Shown: piece after piece, positions 17,405 through 26,780 of the stretch
Position numbering within the stretch: the first letter of the stretch is position 1
How the letters are laid out: each line of letters starts with the position of its first letter
Origin: Mucilaginibacter endophyticus
GTDB taxonomy: Bacteria; Bacteroidota; Bacteroidia; Sphingobacteriales; Sphingobacteriaceae
Length of the DNA stretch: 64,000 nt
Assembly (NCBI RefSeq): GCF_003351025.1
Contig: NZ_QPCG01000008.1
Span: 124,001-188,000 of the forward strand
Reading direction: 5' to 3'
Notes under the pieces: generated by a model
What the model saw: only the letters and a program-made list of their open reading frames with translations
Told to the model about the DNA's origin: nothing
The model's database searches: none
Translations under genes and position numbers: made by a program

Positions 17405-17626
17405 TTACAGATTATTTTCACTTTTTAATGCAGGCATTAAATTTTTTGCCATATCCTTAATAATTCTAAAGGTAATTGGCATGTCATTTTCACAAACAAG
17501 GTTTGACGAATGGTGGGCTATCCGGTTGTTTACAAGCGATTTGCCTTGTTGTTGCAACAGGAAGTAAAAAGGAATAATAAGCCCGCTAAAAATTAGCAGG
17601 CTTATATATTTAAATATTGTTTTCAT
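17405..17626 (-). CDS. Possible small membrane-anchored protein
   Basis: 73 residues. An N-terminal hydrophobic segment (residues 8-25) after two lysines could be a signal anchor; the remainder is polar with no recognised family. It begins 11 bp after the PspC gene on the same strand, which supports it as a third operon member. No strong ribosome binding site is seen and the size is small, so it could be chance. About 300 bases downstream (17132-17404) hold only AT-rich sequence with a small hairpin at 17299-17312 and no other gene. Confidence 0.4.
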   Translation of the reverse strand: MKTIFKYISLLIFSGLIIPFYFLLQQQGKSLVNNRIAHHSSNLVCENDMPITFRIIKDMAKNLMPALKSENNL

Positions 17627-17637
17627 AGGATAATGTT

Positions 17638-19320
17638 TTATCGTGCTTGTACTGTCGAAGTATCGGGACTTGCCGATGTTGTATCCTGTTGTTGGAGTGC
17701 TTTCAGACTATCGGCTTTTAATTTGGCAGCCTTTATAGGATCAACTTTGCATTCCAATCCGTTTGCGGTCATGATATAAGTGGCCGTGGTAATGCCGTCG
17801 CCTTCGCTTTTGCACTCATATATATTAAAGTTGATGTTGCGGTCGAGTTTCTGGTCGATGATGATTTTTGCATTCAGCGGAACTTTCAGGGTTAGGTGCA
17901 GCTCCTGTCCGCGCCATAAAAAGCCTTTTGGCATTTCCAGGTGACGGTCAAAATTCAATACCGAATCTTTTTGCTCAAAACGATAAGATGAACTGCGCGC
18001 GTTGATCAGAGCTTCCTCCAGATTGGTACCTCTGGCGCTGAAAGTTTCGATCAGTACCGGCTGCGGCACGTCGCTTTTTTCAATATCGATGTTAACACTA
18101 CGGTTTGGCATGTCATCACCATTAAAGTCGTCATCTAAAATGATCATGCCTTTAAAGCGTTCATTTATTCTGAGGCGGGTGCTGTCTTCATTGCTTAAAT
18201 ACTTGGTGTCATTCAACTGCAGGTAATAGGTATTATTAGCAGTTGGCTTAATCTTAATGGTTTGGGTAAACTTACCACCCTCGCGGAAGCTGGCAGCAGT
18301 TTTTACACCATAATATGAAACTGCGCCTAACGAGGCTAACCAGATACATAACAAAACAGTACCAATGGAACGGTTAAAAGAAACCTTTTTAAACAAAAAG
18401 CCGATGGTTGTCAATATAATGGCCAACAAAGGTATCGACAGCACTAAAAAGGCGCTTAACATAAAAATGCCGTTAGCCTGGTGGTTAGTGATATTGAAAG
18501 GGAACAAATTATAGATGCCCATGTTACCTGCGGTAAACAACGCCACAAGCGAAACAATGAGCGCTATGGTCATGCCAAGACAGGCTAACAAAATAGCAGC
18601 AGCTACTACTTTACCAAGAAAACTGCCGGTGCCCTTTAAGAAAGCAGCCAGGTGTTCAATAATATCGCTGATAAGATCACGCACCTGGTAAATGAAAGGT
18701 TTGGCCTCATGCTTAAAGTTTTGAAGGTTTTCGCGTACGGTGCTTAGTTCCTCTTCAAAATTCCTTTTAAAGCCTTTCAGGTTTTGTTTTTCGCCTTTCA
18801 TGGCCATTCGGTCGGCACGGGTAACGGCCTTTGGCACAACCATCCATAATATAATATATATAACAAGGCCCATAGCGGCAAAAGGAACCATGATAGCAAA
18901 GGCTAATCGTACCCAGGCCGGGTTAATGTCAAAATAATTGGCGATACCGGCGCATACACCGCTAATGAGGTGATCATCCGGATCGCGGAAAAGCCTGCGG
19001 CGTTCGGTATTATATTCAAATGGATTACCGCCGGAGGTTTTACCGTCAGATTCGGCGGTTTCAAAATCCTGTACACTGCCCATTTGCCCGGTAACTTCCT
19101 GTACGTCGGCCTCAACAATAACTTGTTTGGCATCACGCGCCAGGATTTCGTTAAACATTTCGGCAATGCGGTTTTCAATGTCGGTTGTGATTTCCAGGCT
19201 ATCGGCCGAAGTAGAAAAGTGACGCTTTACATCCGTCATATAGTTCTTCAGCACTTCGTAGGCATCTTCTTCGATATGAAAAACCATGCCGTTTATATTT
19301 ATGATAATTGTTTTGTTCAT
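17638..19320 (-). CDS. PspC domain membrane protein
   Basis: 560 residues. The N-terminal 95 residues form a small alpha/beta region, then a PspC domain lies at about 108-170 (RRRLFRDPDDHLISGVCAGI, with a membrane helix). After a basic linker come about four membrane helices (235-345), and the C-terminal 200 residues are beta-rich and soluble, ending in a Ser/Thr-rich tail. PspC proteins take part in envelope-stress responses. It follows the PadR gene by 23 bp, and this pairing is common in Bacteroidota, so PadR probably controls it. Confidence 0.85.
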   Translation of the reverse strand: MNKTIIININGMVFHIEEDAYEVLKNYMTDVKRHFSTSADSLEITTDIENRIAEMFNEILARDAKQVIVEADVQEVTGQMGSVQDFETAESDGKTSGGNPFEYNTERRRLFRDPDDHLISGVCAGIANYFDINPAWVRLAFAIMVPFAAMGLVIYIILWMVVPKAVTRADRMAMKGEKQNLKGFKRNFEEELSTVRENLQNFKHEAKPFIYQVRDLISDIIEHLAAFLKGTGSFLGKVVAAAILLACLGMTIALIVSLVALFTAGNMGIYNLFPFNITNHQANGIFMLSAFLVLSIPLLAIILTTIGFLFKKVSFNRSIGTVLLCIWLASLGAVSYYGVKTAASFREGGKFTQTIKIKPTANNTYYLQLNDTKYLSNEDSTRLRINERFKGMIILDDDFNGDDMPNRSVNIDIEKSDVPQPVLIETFSARGTNLEEALINARSSSYRFEQKDSVLNFDRHLEMPKGFLWRGQELHLTLKVPLNAKIIIDQKLDRNINFNIYECKSEGDGITTATYIMTANGLECKVDPIKAAKLKADSLKALQQQDTTSASPDTSTVQAR

Positions 19321-19343
19321 GATTGTTTGAGTTGTAGGTTTTT

Positions 19344-19676
19344 CTATTTTCTGTCACCGATAGCTGTTTGAACAGCAAATACCAGTTCCTGCCAGGTTTT
19401 ATCCAATTGTTCAAGTACCGCGCGGCCCTCGTCCGAGAGTACGTAATACTTTCGGGGCGGCCCGGAAATCGACTCCACCCAGTTGTACGTGAGCAGGCCG
19501 TTATTTTTTAAGCGGGTTAAAAGAGGATACAGAGTACCCTCAACTACAAGCAGTTGGGCTTTCTTAAGTTCAGCAATTATGTCTGATGCATATGTTTCGC
19601 CCTTTGCTATGATGGAGAGAATGCAATACTCCAGTATGCCTTTCCTCATTTGGGTTTGGGTGTTTTCGACGATCAT
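19344..19676 (-). CDS. PadR family transcriptional regulator
   Basis: 110 residues, the short PadR class. It has a winged helix-turn-helix: ILSIIAKGETYASDII then VVEGTLYPLLTRLKNNGLL and the wing YNWVESISGPPRKYY. A short C-terminal helix serves for dimerisation. It is first in the operon with the PspC gene. Upstream are a -7 box and an inverted repeat that overlaps the expected -33 region, which suggests autoregulation. Confidence 0.93.
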   Translation of the reverse strand: MIVENTQTQMRKGILEYCILSIIAKGETYASDIIAELKKAQLLVVEGTLYPLLTRLKNNGLLTYNWVESISGPPRKYYVLSDEGRAVLEQLDKTWQELVFAVQTAIGDRK

Positions 19677-19680
19677 AATA

Positions 19681-19716
19681 CAAAGATATATGTTTTAGAT
19701 TGTATTATGCAATACA
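19681..19716 (-). promoter_or_regulatory. PadR promoter with candidate operator
   Basis: On the minus strand TATCTTTG (19681-19688) matches the -7 consensus, and TTG lies about 21 bp upstream. The inverted repeat TGTATT-ATGC-AATACA (19701-19716) covers the -33 position, where a bound PadR dimer would block transcription. PadR operators are typically short dyads with this kind of ATGT/ACAT-like arm. The link to this PadR is inference. Confidence 0.5.
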
Positions 19717-19790
19717 TAGTACTATAATTATTATTGTTTTAGCTAAAACTTGGTTTTTTGAAAAAAAAATGACGTTTTAAAAGAAATTAC

Positions 19791-19821
19791 TTGACTTTTT
19801 GATAACGTAACATTACTTTTA
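19791..19821 (+). promoter_or_regulatory. Candidate promoter of the susC operon
   Basis: TTGAC at 19791 and TACTTTTA at 19814-19821, about 20 bp apart, are close to the Bacteroidota -33/-7 pattern (TTTG, TAnnTTTG). They lie 39 bp before the susC start codon. Confidence 0.4.
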
Positions 19822-19859
19822 TGATTAATTAACTATTAACTGATCTTATTATTAACGAA

Positions 19860-22800
19860 ATGAAAAAACTTCTACTCGTAAGTTTGTGCTTACTTGTGTT
19901 GTCTATGACGCAAGTATTCGCGCAAAATCGTACAGTTACTGGTACAGTTACGGCCAAGGATGACGGCCTACCCATCCCAGGGGTAACAGTAAAAGTAAAG
20001 GGTTCAACAATCGGAACCCAAACTAACGCAGCCGGTAAATTTTCTCTCAGCATTCCGGAAAATTCAACACTTGTTTTCTCGTTCATCAGCTACGAAACAC
20101 AGGAAATTGCTTCTGCTCAAAGGATCACTTTCAATGTGGTTATGGTTAGCGCCAGCAAACAACTTGGTGAAGTTGTTGTACAGGGTGCCCTTGGTGTTAA
20201 GAAACAAGCAAGAGCTGTTGGTTATGCATCAACAAACGTTGATTCAAAACTTTTAACCGAGGCTAAAGTTACCAACGCTGCAAACGGCTTAACCGGTAAA
20301 ATTGCAGGTTTGCAGGTTAACACTGTAAACAACGGCGTTAACCCTGATACCCGTATCGTTTTACGTGGTAACAGAAGTATCAACGGTAACAACCAGGCGC
20401 TGATTGTTGTTGACGGTACCCCGGTATCAAACAACTTCCTTAACCAGATTAACCCTAATGATATTGATAATATCACGGTATTGAAAGGTGCCGGTGCATC
20501 AGCTATCTATGGTTCTGAAGGTTCAAACGGTGTGGTTTTGGTTACTACTAAACGTGGTGCCGGTGTTCCAACTGTTACTTACAGCAACACTACTCAGGCC
20601 GAAAACTTCTCTTACTTCCCTAAATTGCAAAGGCAGTTTGGTGGCGGTGCAGGTGAGATCATCGACCCTTTAACCGGTGCTTATGGTTATGTACCATACG
20701 AAAACCAGTCTTTCGGTCCGATGTTTGATGGTTCAATTGTACCATTGGGCGCTCCACGTTCAGACGGTAGTACTCCTATGGTTAAGTACTCATCAACCGG
20801 TAAAGACCCTCGTTTAGCTGTGTTCAACACCGGTTTAACCGAGCAAAACGATATCTCTTACCAATACGGTGATGATAAAGGTACTTTCTTCTTTTCTGCA
20901 CAGGATGTTTATACCAAAGGTGTAGTTCCAAATGACAGGAACCGCAGGGATGGTATCACTGTAGCAGGTTCAAGAAACTACGGTATCTTTAAAACTGATT
21001 ACCGCGTTCAGTATACTCAAACAAACACCAGCACTTCCGGTCCTGACTTTTTCCAGGGTCGTGGTTTTTACTGGAACGTGTTAAACCAGCAAGCTAACGC
21101 TCCATTAACTGATTACAAAGACATCAACAGTAAATATGGTAGCGTTGACGGTTTCTACAATGCTTACTATCCTAACCCATACTGGCAAACAGTAAACTCT
21201 CGCCAGGTAACCCGCAAAGACGCCCTTATCGGTAACGCTACAATCACTGTAGCTCCGGTTAAATGGTTTGATGCTTCGTACAAGGTGTCTGCTTCATACG
21301 GTTGGCAACAATACAGGGCAACCAACGCACAAGTTGATTTTAGCCCTTACGCTATTGCCGATACTTACACCGATGCTGACGGTAACACTTACCACACCAG
21401 CAACATTGCTTCACAGCTTAAATTTAAACCAGGCAGTGTTTATGATATTGATGTATTTGGCGACGGCAGCGGTAACGGTTACTCACGTTTGCAAGGCGAC
21501 CTGTTGTTAAACTTCAAACATAAGTTTGGTGACTTTAACGCTAACTTATTATTAGGTAACTCTATTTATACCAAGAAACTTAAGTTTGTTCAAAACGGTG
21601 CTACCAATTTGTTGTTAAAAGATTTTTACAACTTAGCTTACCGTACCGGCGATGTTAACGCAAGCACTGGTTACCTTGAGCAAAATCTTGTTGGTTTCTT
21701 CGGCGACTTAAACTTTAGCTATAAAGACTGGGCGTTTTTAGAGGTTACCGGTCGTAATGATAAAACTTCATTGTTAGCTAAACAAAACAGGTCATTCTTC
21801 TACCCTTCTGCTAAATTATCAGTAGTACTTACCGATGCGATCCCTGCATTAAAGAAAATCAATTTCTTATCATACTTAAAAGTAAGGGGAAGCTACAGTA
21901 AGGTAGGTCAGGTAGATGTTAATCCTTATGCACTACAAAACGTATTTGCCAGCGCTGCCGGTTACCCATACGGAAGTGTTGCTTCGGTAGCATTAAGCTC
22001 TAACTTAAACAACCCTAACCTTAAACCTGAGTTATCATACGAGCAGGAATACGGTTTGGAATTAGGTTTATTTGACAACCGTATCTACATTAACTCAAGC
22101 TACTATAACACCCACACTAAAAACCAAACTTTTGGTGTAGCTATTTCTCCGGCTTCAGGTTATTCAACCGCTGTTCAAAATGCCGGTGAGCTGCAAAACA
22201 AAGGTTGGGAATTTGAGGTAAAGGCATCTCCGGTTGTAAAAGCAGGTGGTTTCTCTTGGGACTTAGGTGCTAACTTTGCTATCTACAACTCAAAAGTACT
22301 TTCATTATTGCCAGGTGTTCAGTCATTCAATATTCCGTTTGCAAGCGGTGCGGCAAGTACAAGTTACGCTGTTGTAGGCAAGCCTTATCCAATGATCATG
22401 GGTACCGATGTTTATCGCGATCCGCAAGGTCACGTTATTGTTGACGCTGTAAGCGGTTTGCCTTCACTAAACCCTACTAACCAACAATTAGGAAACGCTG
22501 CACCTAAATATATCTTAGGTTTCAATACAGCTTTCAGGTACAAATTTGTAACCTTATCAGCTGTTGCAGAATACCGTGGTGGTTACAGCATCTACAACGC
22601 TGTGGGCAGGGCCTTAAACTTTACAGGTACATCTGCTATTTCAGCATCTGCAGGCCGTCAGCCATTCGTATATCCTAATTCAGTTATCCAAACAGGTCCT
22701 AACACTTACGCTCAAAATACCAACGTTTCTGTTAATGATGGTAACGCCGGATTCTGGACTAATTCAGCTTATTACACTTCAACTGCTGCTTACGTAAGTA

Positions 22801-23051
22801 GTGCTGCTTTCTGGAAATTAAGGGAAGTTGCCTTAAACTTTGATCTTTACCAATTTATTAAAGGTCAAAAATATATTAAAGGCTTAACATTTGGTTTAGT
22901 AGGTCGTAACCTGTTAATGTTCAGGCCTAAGAGCAACCCTTGGACAGATCCTGAGTATAGCGTGGATAACTCAAACGCTGTTGGTGTAACAACAGAAGAT
23001 CAAACTCCGCCAACAAGGATCTACGGAGCTAACCTTACTGTTAAATTTTAA
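19860..23051 (+). CDS. SusC/RagA family TonB-linked outer-membrane transporter
   Basis: 1063 residues. Signal peptide (1-21, ends VFAQ), carboxypeptidase-regulatory-like domain (about 25-98, GTVTAKDDGLPIPGVTV), SusC plug with GEVVVQGALG and VLKGAGASAIYGSEGSNGV (about 103-235), and a 22-strand barrel to the C-terminal Phe. SusC forms the channel of an outer-membrane import complex with the SusD lipoprotein encoded next. Codon use is strikingly biased to GGT, CGT, AAC and TTA/TTG, as in strongly expressed genes, and differs from most neighbours. No glycoside hydrolase or peptidase gene accompanies it, so the ligand is unknown. Confidence 0.95.
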   Translation: MKKLLLVSLCLLVLSMTQVFAQNRTVTGTVTAKDDGLPIPGVTVKVKGSTIGTQTNAAGKFSLSIPENSTLVFSFISYETQEIASAQRITFNVVMVSASKQLGEVVVQGALGVKKQARAVGYASTNVDSKLLTEAKVTNAANGLTGKIAGLQVNTVNNGVNPDTRIVLRGNRSINGNNQALIVVDGTPVSNNFLNQINPNDIDNITVLKGAGASAIYGSEGSNGVVLVTTKRGAGVPTVTYSNTTQAENFSYFPKLQRQFGGGAGEIIDPLTGAYGYVPYENQSFGPMFDGSIVPLGAPRSDGSTPMVKYSSTGKDPRLAVFNTGLTEQNDISYQYGDDKGTFFFSAQDVYTKGVVPNDRNRRDGITVAGSRNYGIFKTDYRVQYTQTNTSTSGPDFFQGRGFYWNVLNQQANAPLTDYKDINSKYGSVDGFYNAYYPNPYWQTVNSRQVTRKDALIGNATITVAPVKWFDASYKVSASYGWQQYRATNAQVDFSPYAIADTYTDADGNTYHTSNIASQLKFKPGSVYDIDVFGDGSGNGYSRLQGDLLLNFKHKFGDFNANLLLGNSIYTKKLKFVQNGATNLLLKDFYNLAYRTGDVNASTGYLEQNLVGFFGDLNFSYKDWAFLEVTGRNDKTSLLAKQNRSFFYPSAKLSVVLTDAIPALKKINFLSYLKVRGSYSKVGQVDVNPYALQNVFASAAGYPYGSVASVALSSNLNNPNLKPELSYEQEYGLELGLFDNRIYINSSYYNTHTKNQTFGVAISPASGYSTAVQNAGELQNKGWEFEVKASPVVKAGGFSWDLGANFAIYNSKVLSLLPGVQSFNIPFASGAASTSYAVVGKPYPMIMGTDVYRDPQGHVIVDAVSGLPSLNPTNQQLGNAAPKYILGFNTAFRYKFVTLSAVAEYRGGYSIYNAVGRALNFTGTSAISASAGRQPFVYPNSVIQTGPNTYAQNTNVSVNDGNAGFWTNSAYYTSTAAYVSSAAFWKLREVALNFDLYQFIKGQKYIKGLTFGLVGRNLLMFRPKSNPWTDPEYSVDNSNAVGVTTEDQTPPTRIYGANLTVKF

Positions 23052-23065
23052 AATTGTATAAGACC

Positions 23066-24589
23066 ATGAAAAAATATATCATATATTCTTTAATGCTGAT
23101 TGCCGGTGCAATTAGCGGTTGCAAGAAGAATTTTTACGATTTGACTAACCCGAATCAGCCAACTTCTGCATCTGCCGCGCTGGTATTACCGAGTGCGCTA
23201 AGTACTTCGGCGGCGCTTGTAAACGGTAGTTATACCGTGTACGGCTACTGGATGGGATATCTATCTCCTGCTGCGGGTTATGCTCCAAGCCAGTCGTTGT
23301 TAACTTACAACTTCACAACATCTGATTACCAGGTTTGGACAGGTTATTACTTAAACCTTGCCAACTACGATTATATTTTGAAACAAACCGCCGGTGATAA
23401 AACACAGGTTTACTTCAATTCAATTGCACAGATCATGACCGCTTACGGTTTTGAAGGTTTGGTTGATAACTATAACAACGTACCTTACACCAAAGCTTTC
23501 CAGGGATCGGCTAATTTGTTGCCAACTTATGATAAAGGGCCAGATATTTATGCCGACTTGATCAAGAGGCTTGATGGTGCTATTGCTGCTATTAATGGTG
23601 CTGATACCAAAGTAGCGGTTAGCCCTTCATCTGCGGATATCGTATTTGCAGGTAACATGACTAAATGGAAACAATTTGCCAATACATTGAAATTACGCCT
23701 GATCTTAAGGCAATCAAATACAGGCAATTTTGCTACTGTCGCGGGTGGTGTTTCAACTACCGCTGCTGAAGGCTATCTTACTGCTGATGCAGGTGCCAAC
23801 CCAGGCTACCAGAATATCGATGGTAAGCAAAACCCTTTCTGGAATGTGTACGGGTATAGCCAATCTGGTGCAACAAAAAGCCCGGCTACAACAGGTGGTG
23901 CTTATGCCGTTGGTTTATTTAAGAGCAATAGCGATCCACGTGGCCCTATCTTTTATCAGCCGGTAAATGGTGATATTATCGGTAACCAGTTTGGTGCAGC
24001 TGTGCCGGTCACTGCAAGTAATTTTGGAACCAACGTTATTTCAGGCGGTTCATTTGTAAGTGGTTCTGGCTTGCTGAAAAGCCCTTACATGGACGCTGTA
24101 TTGTTTTCTGCTGCGGAGTCATACTTCCTGCAAGCCGAAGCAAAATTCAGAAATCTGGCTACTTCAGGTACAGCAACAGCCGAAGCATTGTATAACTCAG
24201 GTATTAAAGCTTCTTTTGAAAGTGCTTATATATCTTATAGCGGAACAAACAAAACCACTAACAATTCAGCTGCTGACGCTGACGCGACCACCTATTATTC
24301 ACAACAGAAAAATAACGTGAACTACGGCGCTTCAACTGATAAATTACAAGCTATTATTACTCAAAAATATTTGGCGATAACAGGTTATAACATGTTGGAG
24401 GCATATAATGAGTACAGAAGGACTGGCTTCCCTAACCCTCCGGCGTCAATAGCCAACGGCGCTTTGGGTGGTGGTAAATTGCCGACCCGTATATTTTATC
24501 CGAACTCCGAATATCAGCAAAACGCTGCTAACGTAGGTGCTGAAGGAACAATCAACCAGTTTACATCAAAAATTTTCTGGGCTAAGTAA
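23066..24589 (+). CDS. SusD/RagB-like surface lipoprotein
   Basis: 507 residues from the ATG at 23066; the TTG at 23054 is in frame but leaves only 2 bp after susC and is less likely. A type II signal ends at the Cys in AISGCKK. The remainder is mainly alpha-helical with TPR-like pairs, and features such as GFEGLVDNYNNVPYTKAF and the late ITQKYLAI segment place it in the SusD-like group 2. It caps the SusC channel and captures the ligand at the cell surface. Second gene of the operon. Confidence 0.92.
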   Translation: MKKYIIYSLMLIAGAISGCKKNFYDLTNPNQPTSASAALVLPSALSTSAALVNGSYTVYGYWMGYLSPAAGYAPSQSLLTYNFTTSDYQVWTGYYLNLANYDYILKQTAGDKTQVYFNSIAQIMTAYGFEGLVDNYNNVPYTKAFQGSANLLPTYDKGPDIYADLIKRLDGAIAAINGADTKVAVSPSSADIVFAGNMTKWKQFANTLKLRLILRQSNTGNFATVAGGVSTTAAEGYLTADAGANPGYQNIDGKQNPFWNVYGYSQSGATKSPATTGGAYAVGLFKSNSDPRGPIFYQPVNGDIIGNQFGAAVPVTASNFGTNVISGGSFVSGSGLLKSPYMDAVLFSAAESYFLQAEAKFRNLATSGTATAEALYNSGIKASFESAYISYSGTNKTTNNSAADADATTYYSQQKNNVNYGASTDKLQAIITQKYLAITGYNMLEAYNEYRRTGFPNPPASIANGALGGGKLPTRIFYPNSEYQQNAANVGAEGTINQFTSKIFWAK

Positions 24590-24612
24590 TAAAACATTAA
24601 AAAGATAGAAAG

Positions 24613-25542
24613 ATGAAAATTAAATACATAACCAAAGGCTTAGCATTATTGATGCTGACCGTGTTTTTCAGCTCGTGCCTGAAGGACAGCAGATATGTTG
24701 ATTTTGGTGCATCGGGTACAATTGTTGAATTTCCGCTGGGTGGCCAGATTAATTTCGGCCCGGATGCTATAACTGAAGCACCGGACGAATCTGATGGCAG
24801 CACTATCGTTAGGCAATTTGCTGTAAACGTTGCTTCACCGGCAATACCAACAAAGGAGACTAAAATAACCCTGGCGGTTGATAATAGCCTCGTTGCTGCT
24901 TATAACAAAACACAAACTGCAGTATCTTATGAAACGTTTCCTACTGACGCGTTTAAATTTACCAATACCAGCGTAACTATTCCTGCGGGTCAAAGGGTAG
25001 CTATAGTTTCGGTTACTTTTTATAAGGCAAAGCTTGATCCTTCAAAAAGCTATATGCTACCTATTAAAATAGCTGATGCTGGTGGTTTGAATATCAGTGC
25101 TAATAAAGGTGTTCATTATTATCACTTTATTGGTAACGACTTTGCTGGTCTTTATAAACACCAGTTTACAAGGACGCCTGCGGCCGGAAACTTCACTTAT
25201 GCAGATGGTGAAACTTCTACCTTCCTTCCGGATTCACCAACTCAATTTGAAGTAGCTGGCGGATATTATACTGGAGATATCAGATATGTGGTTAGCTTCA
25301 CTAAAACTGGTACCGGTGCAAGTGCTACTTACTCTCATTTTGAATTGTCTATCAACTCTGATGACGTTACAAGGATTGGAAATGCTGGTATTACTGTTAC
25401 TGCAGCTCCAAAAATTGTTGGATATGTAGAGAAAGAGTATACGTTTGCAGAAGCATTAGCATTATTTGATACCAACGGGATAGTTTATAGTGTTCTCGGC
25501 GGTTCTGGTGCAAGAACAAATCTTGATCAATACAAGAAATAA
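24613..25542 (+). CDS. DUF1735 domain surface lipoprotein
   Basis: 309 residues. Lipoprotein signal with Cys in FFSSCLKD. Residues 65-170 form the DUF1735 (BT_3987-type) beta-sandwich, ending in KGVHYYHFIGND. The C-terminal half is beta-rich and unassigned. Such proteins are usually extra surface glycan- or ligand-binding subunits in SusCD operons. It is 23 bp downstream of the SusD gene and is followed by a strong terminator at 25564-25590, so the operon is susC-susD-DUF1735. Confidence 0.85.
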   Translation: MKIKYITKGLALLMLTVFFSSCLKDSRYVDFGASGTIVEFPLGGQINFGPDAITEAPDESDGSTIVRQFAVNVASPAIPTKETKITLAVDNSLVAAYNKTQTAVSYETFPTDAFKFTNTSVTIPAGQRVAIVSVTFYKAKLDPSKSYMLPIKIADAGGLNISANKGVHYYHFIGNDFAGLYKHQFTRTPAAGNFTYADGETSTFLPDSPTQFEVAGGYYTGDIRYVVSFTKTGTGASATYSHFELSINSDDVTRIGNAGITVTAAPKIVGYVEKEYTFAEALALFDTNGIVYSVLGGSGARTNLDQYKK

Positions 25543-25563
25543 TATAAAAGATCATTTCGGAAA

Positions 25564-25590
25564 GGGGCGCTCATAAAAAGCGCCCTTTTT
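25564..25590 (+). terminator. Terminator of the SusCD operon
   Basis: Stem GGGCGCT/AGCGCCC with a 7-nt A-rich loop, followed by six T, 21 bp after the DUF1735 stop. Confidence 0.9.
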
Positions 25591-25683
25591 TGTGATACAA
25601 TTTTGTAACTATTAGATATTTAACCTAACGATTGTTTATAAATTCTTTATATTCATTCAAATATTATCATAATCAAGGATACC

Positions 25684-26652
25684 ATGAAAAAGTTATTGTT
25701 ATGTTGCTTGCCTGTTATGGCCGGCACCCTGAGCTTTGCTCAAACTATTAATGTGGCTGGTAGGGTAAGTAATGAAAAAGGACAGCCGGTTCCATTCGCT
25801 TTTATTGCTGACGTAAAAAGCAACCATGCAACTTTTACCGATTCGCTGGGCACATTTGATTTGCCTGCCGAGGCCTCTTCAAAACTAACGGTTAAGGCGT
25901 ATAACTTTAATGATACTTTAGTTAATGTAAATAACCAAACCAATTTAAATATAAGTCTGAATGGCGATGGGGCAACTCAAGCCGGATCTAAATTGAAAAC
26001 ATCTGTAGTTAATAATTACGATACCTTCAGCTCAAGAATAACCACTATGGCAGCAAACACCAATGCCATATCTGTTACGCGCCACCAGGACGCCACCCGC
26101 GGGAGCAGGTATTTATATGATACCTGGGTACACGGTTACGTTACCAGTGCAGCCGATTCGATAGTGGAGAATATACATTATTTATTTAACTATGATAAAA
26201 TAGGCGGAAGCTTGTTGGTTAATAAAGATAATAGCACCATACTGCAGATAGATGGCAGCAGCTTTAAAACATTTATTTTATTTGATGCACAGGCTAAAGC
26301 GCATCCCTTTGCAAAAGTGCCTGCTATTTCGCCACAGCGCTATGTTGAGGTAATTAGCGATGGGCCTAAGTATAAAATTTATAAGGATTTGGCTACCAAG
26401 TTCCATAAAGCCGATTTTTCGACCAATGGTCTCGCTTCAACAGGCAATAATTACGACGAGTATATCGATCAGGATTTTTATTATGTTGTAAAGGATGGTG
26501 GCCAACCGGTGAAAATGTTATTGAAGAAAAAAGCGATTAAAGAAGTGTTTGCGGCAGATGCAGATAAATTAAATAAATTTATGTCGACCGCGGGTTCGGA
26601 TGATATTGATGATAACTATATGAAGTTGCTAGGGCAGACGATGAATAAATAG
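25684..26652 (+). CDS. Secreted protein with carboxypeptidase-regulatory-like domain
   Basis: 322 residues. Signal peptide 1-20 (ends LSFAQ). Residues 22-100 match the carboxypeptidase-regulatory-like fold (INVAGRVSNEKGQPVPFAFI and later DSLGTFDLP). The rest is not recognised; it is beta-rich with a Lys-rich end and looks like a periplasmic or outer-membrane-associated protein. It has its own leader after the SusCD terminator and ends at the perfect palindrome 26665-26714. Confidence 0.65.
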   Translation: MKKLLLCCLPVMAGTLSFAQTINVAGRVSNEKGQPVPFAFIADVKSNHATFTDSLGTFDLPAEASSKLTVKAYNFNDTLVNVNNQTNLNISLNGDGATQAGSKLKTSVVNNYDTFSSRITTMAANTNAISVTRHQDATRGSRYLYDTWVHGYVTSAADSIVENIHYLFNYDKIGGSLLVNKDNSTILQIDGSSFKTFILFDAQAKAHPFAKVPAISPQRYVEVISDGPKYKIYKDLATKFHKADFSTNGLASTGNNYDEYIDQDFYYVVKDGGQPVKMLLKKKAIKEVFAADADKLNKFMSTAGSDDIDDNYMKLLGQTMNK

Positions 26653-26664
26653 TATTTATGGATC

Positions 26665-26714
26665 ATTATAAACAAGAAATGCCCGGTATATACCGGGCAT
26701 TTCTTGTTTATAAT
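26665..26714. terminator. 50-bp perfect palindrome, probable transcription end
   Basis: The 25-bp half starting ATTATAAACAAGAAATGCCC is exactly repeated as its reverse complement with no spacer. It lies 12 bp after the stop of the 25684-26652 gene. On each strand the 3' arm is TTTCTTG-rich, so it may end transcription in both directions, but there is no long T run. Confidence 0.6.
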
Positions 26715-26780
26715 TCGAGTTAGATCTGATGATTATCCAGTGATCTTTACCAATCATCGAATAGTTTAACAGCTTGTTAG

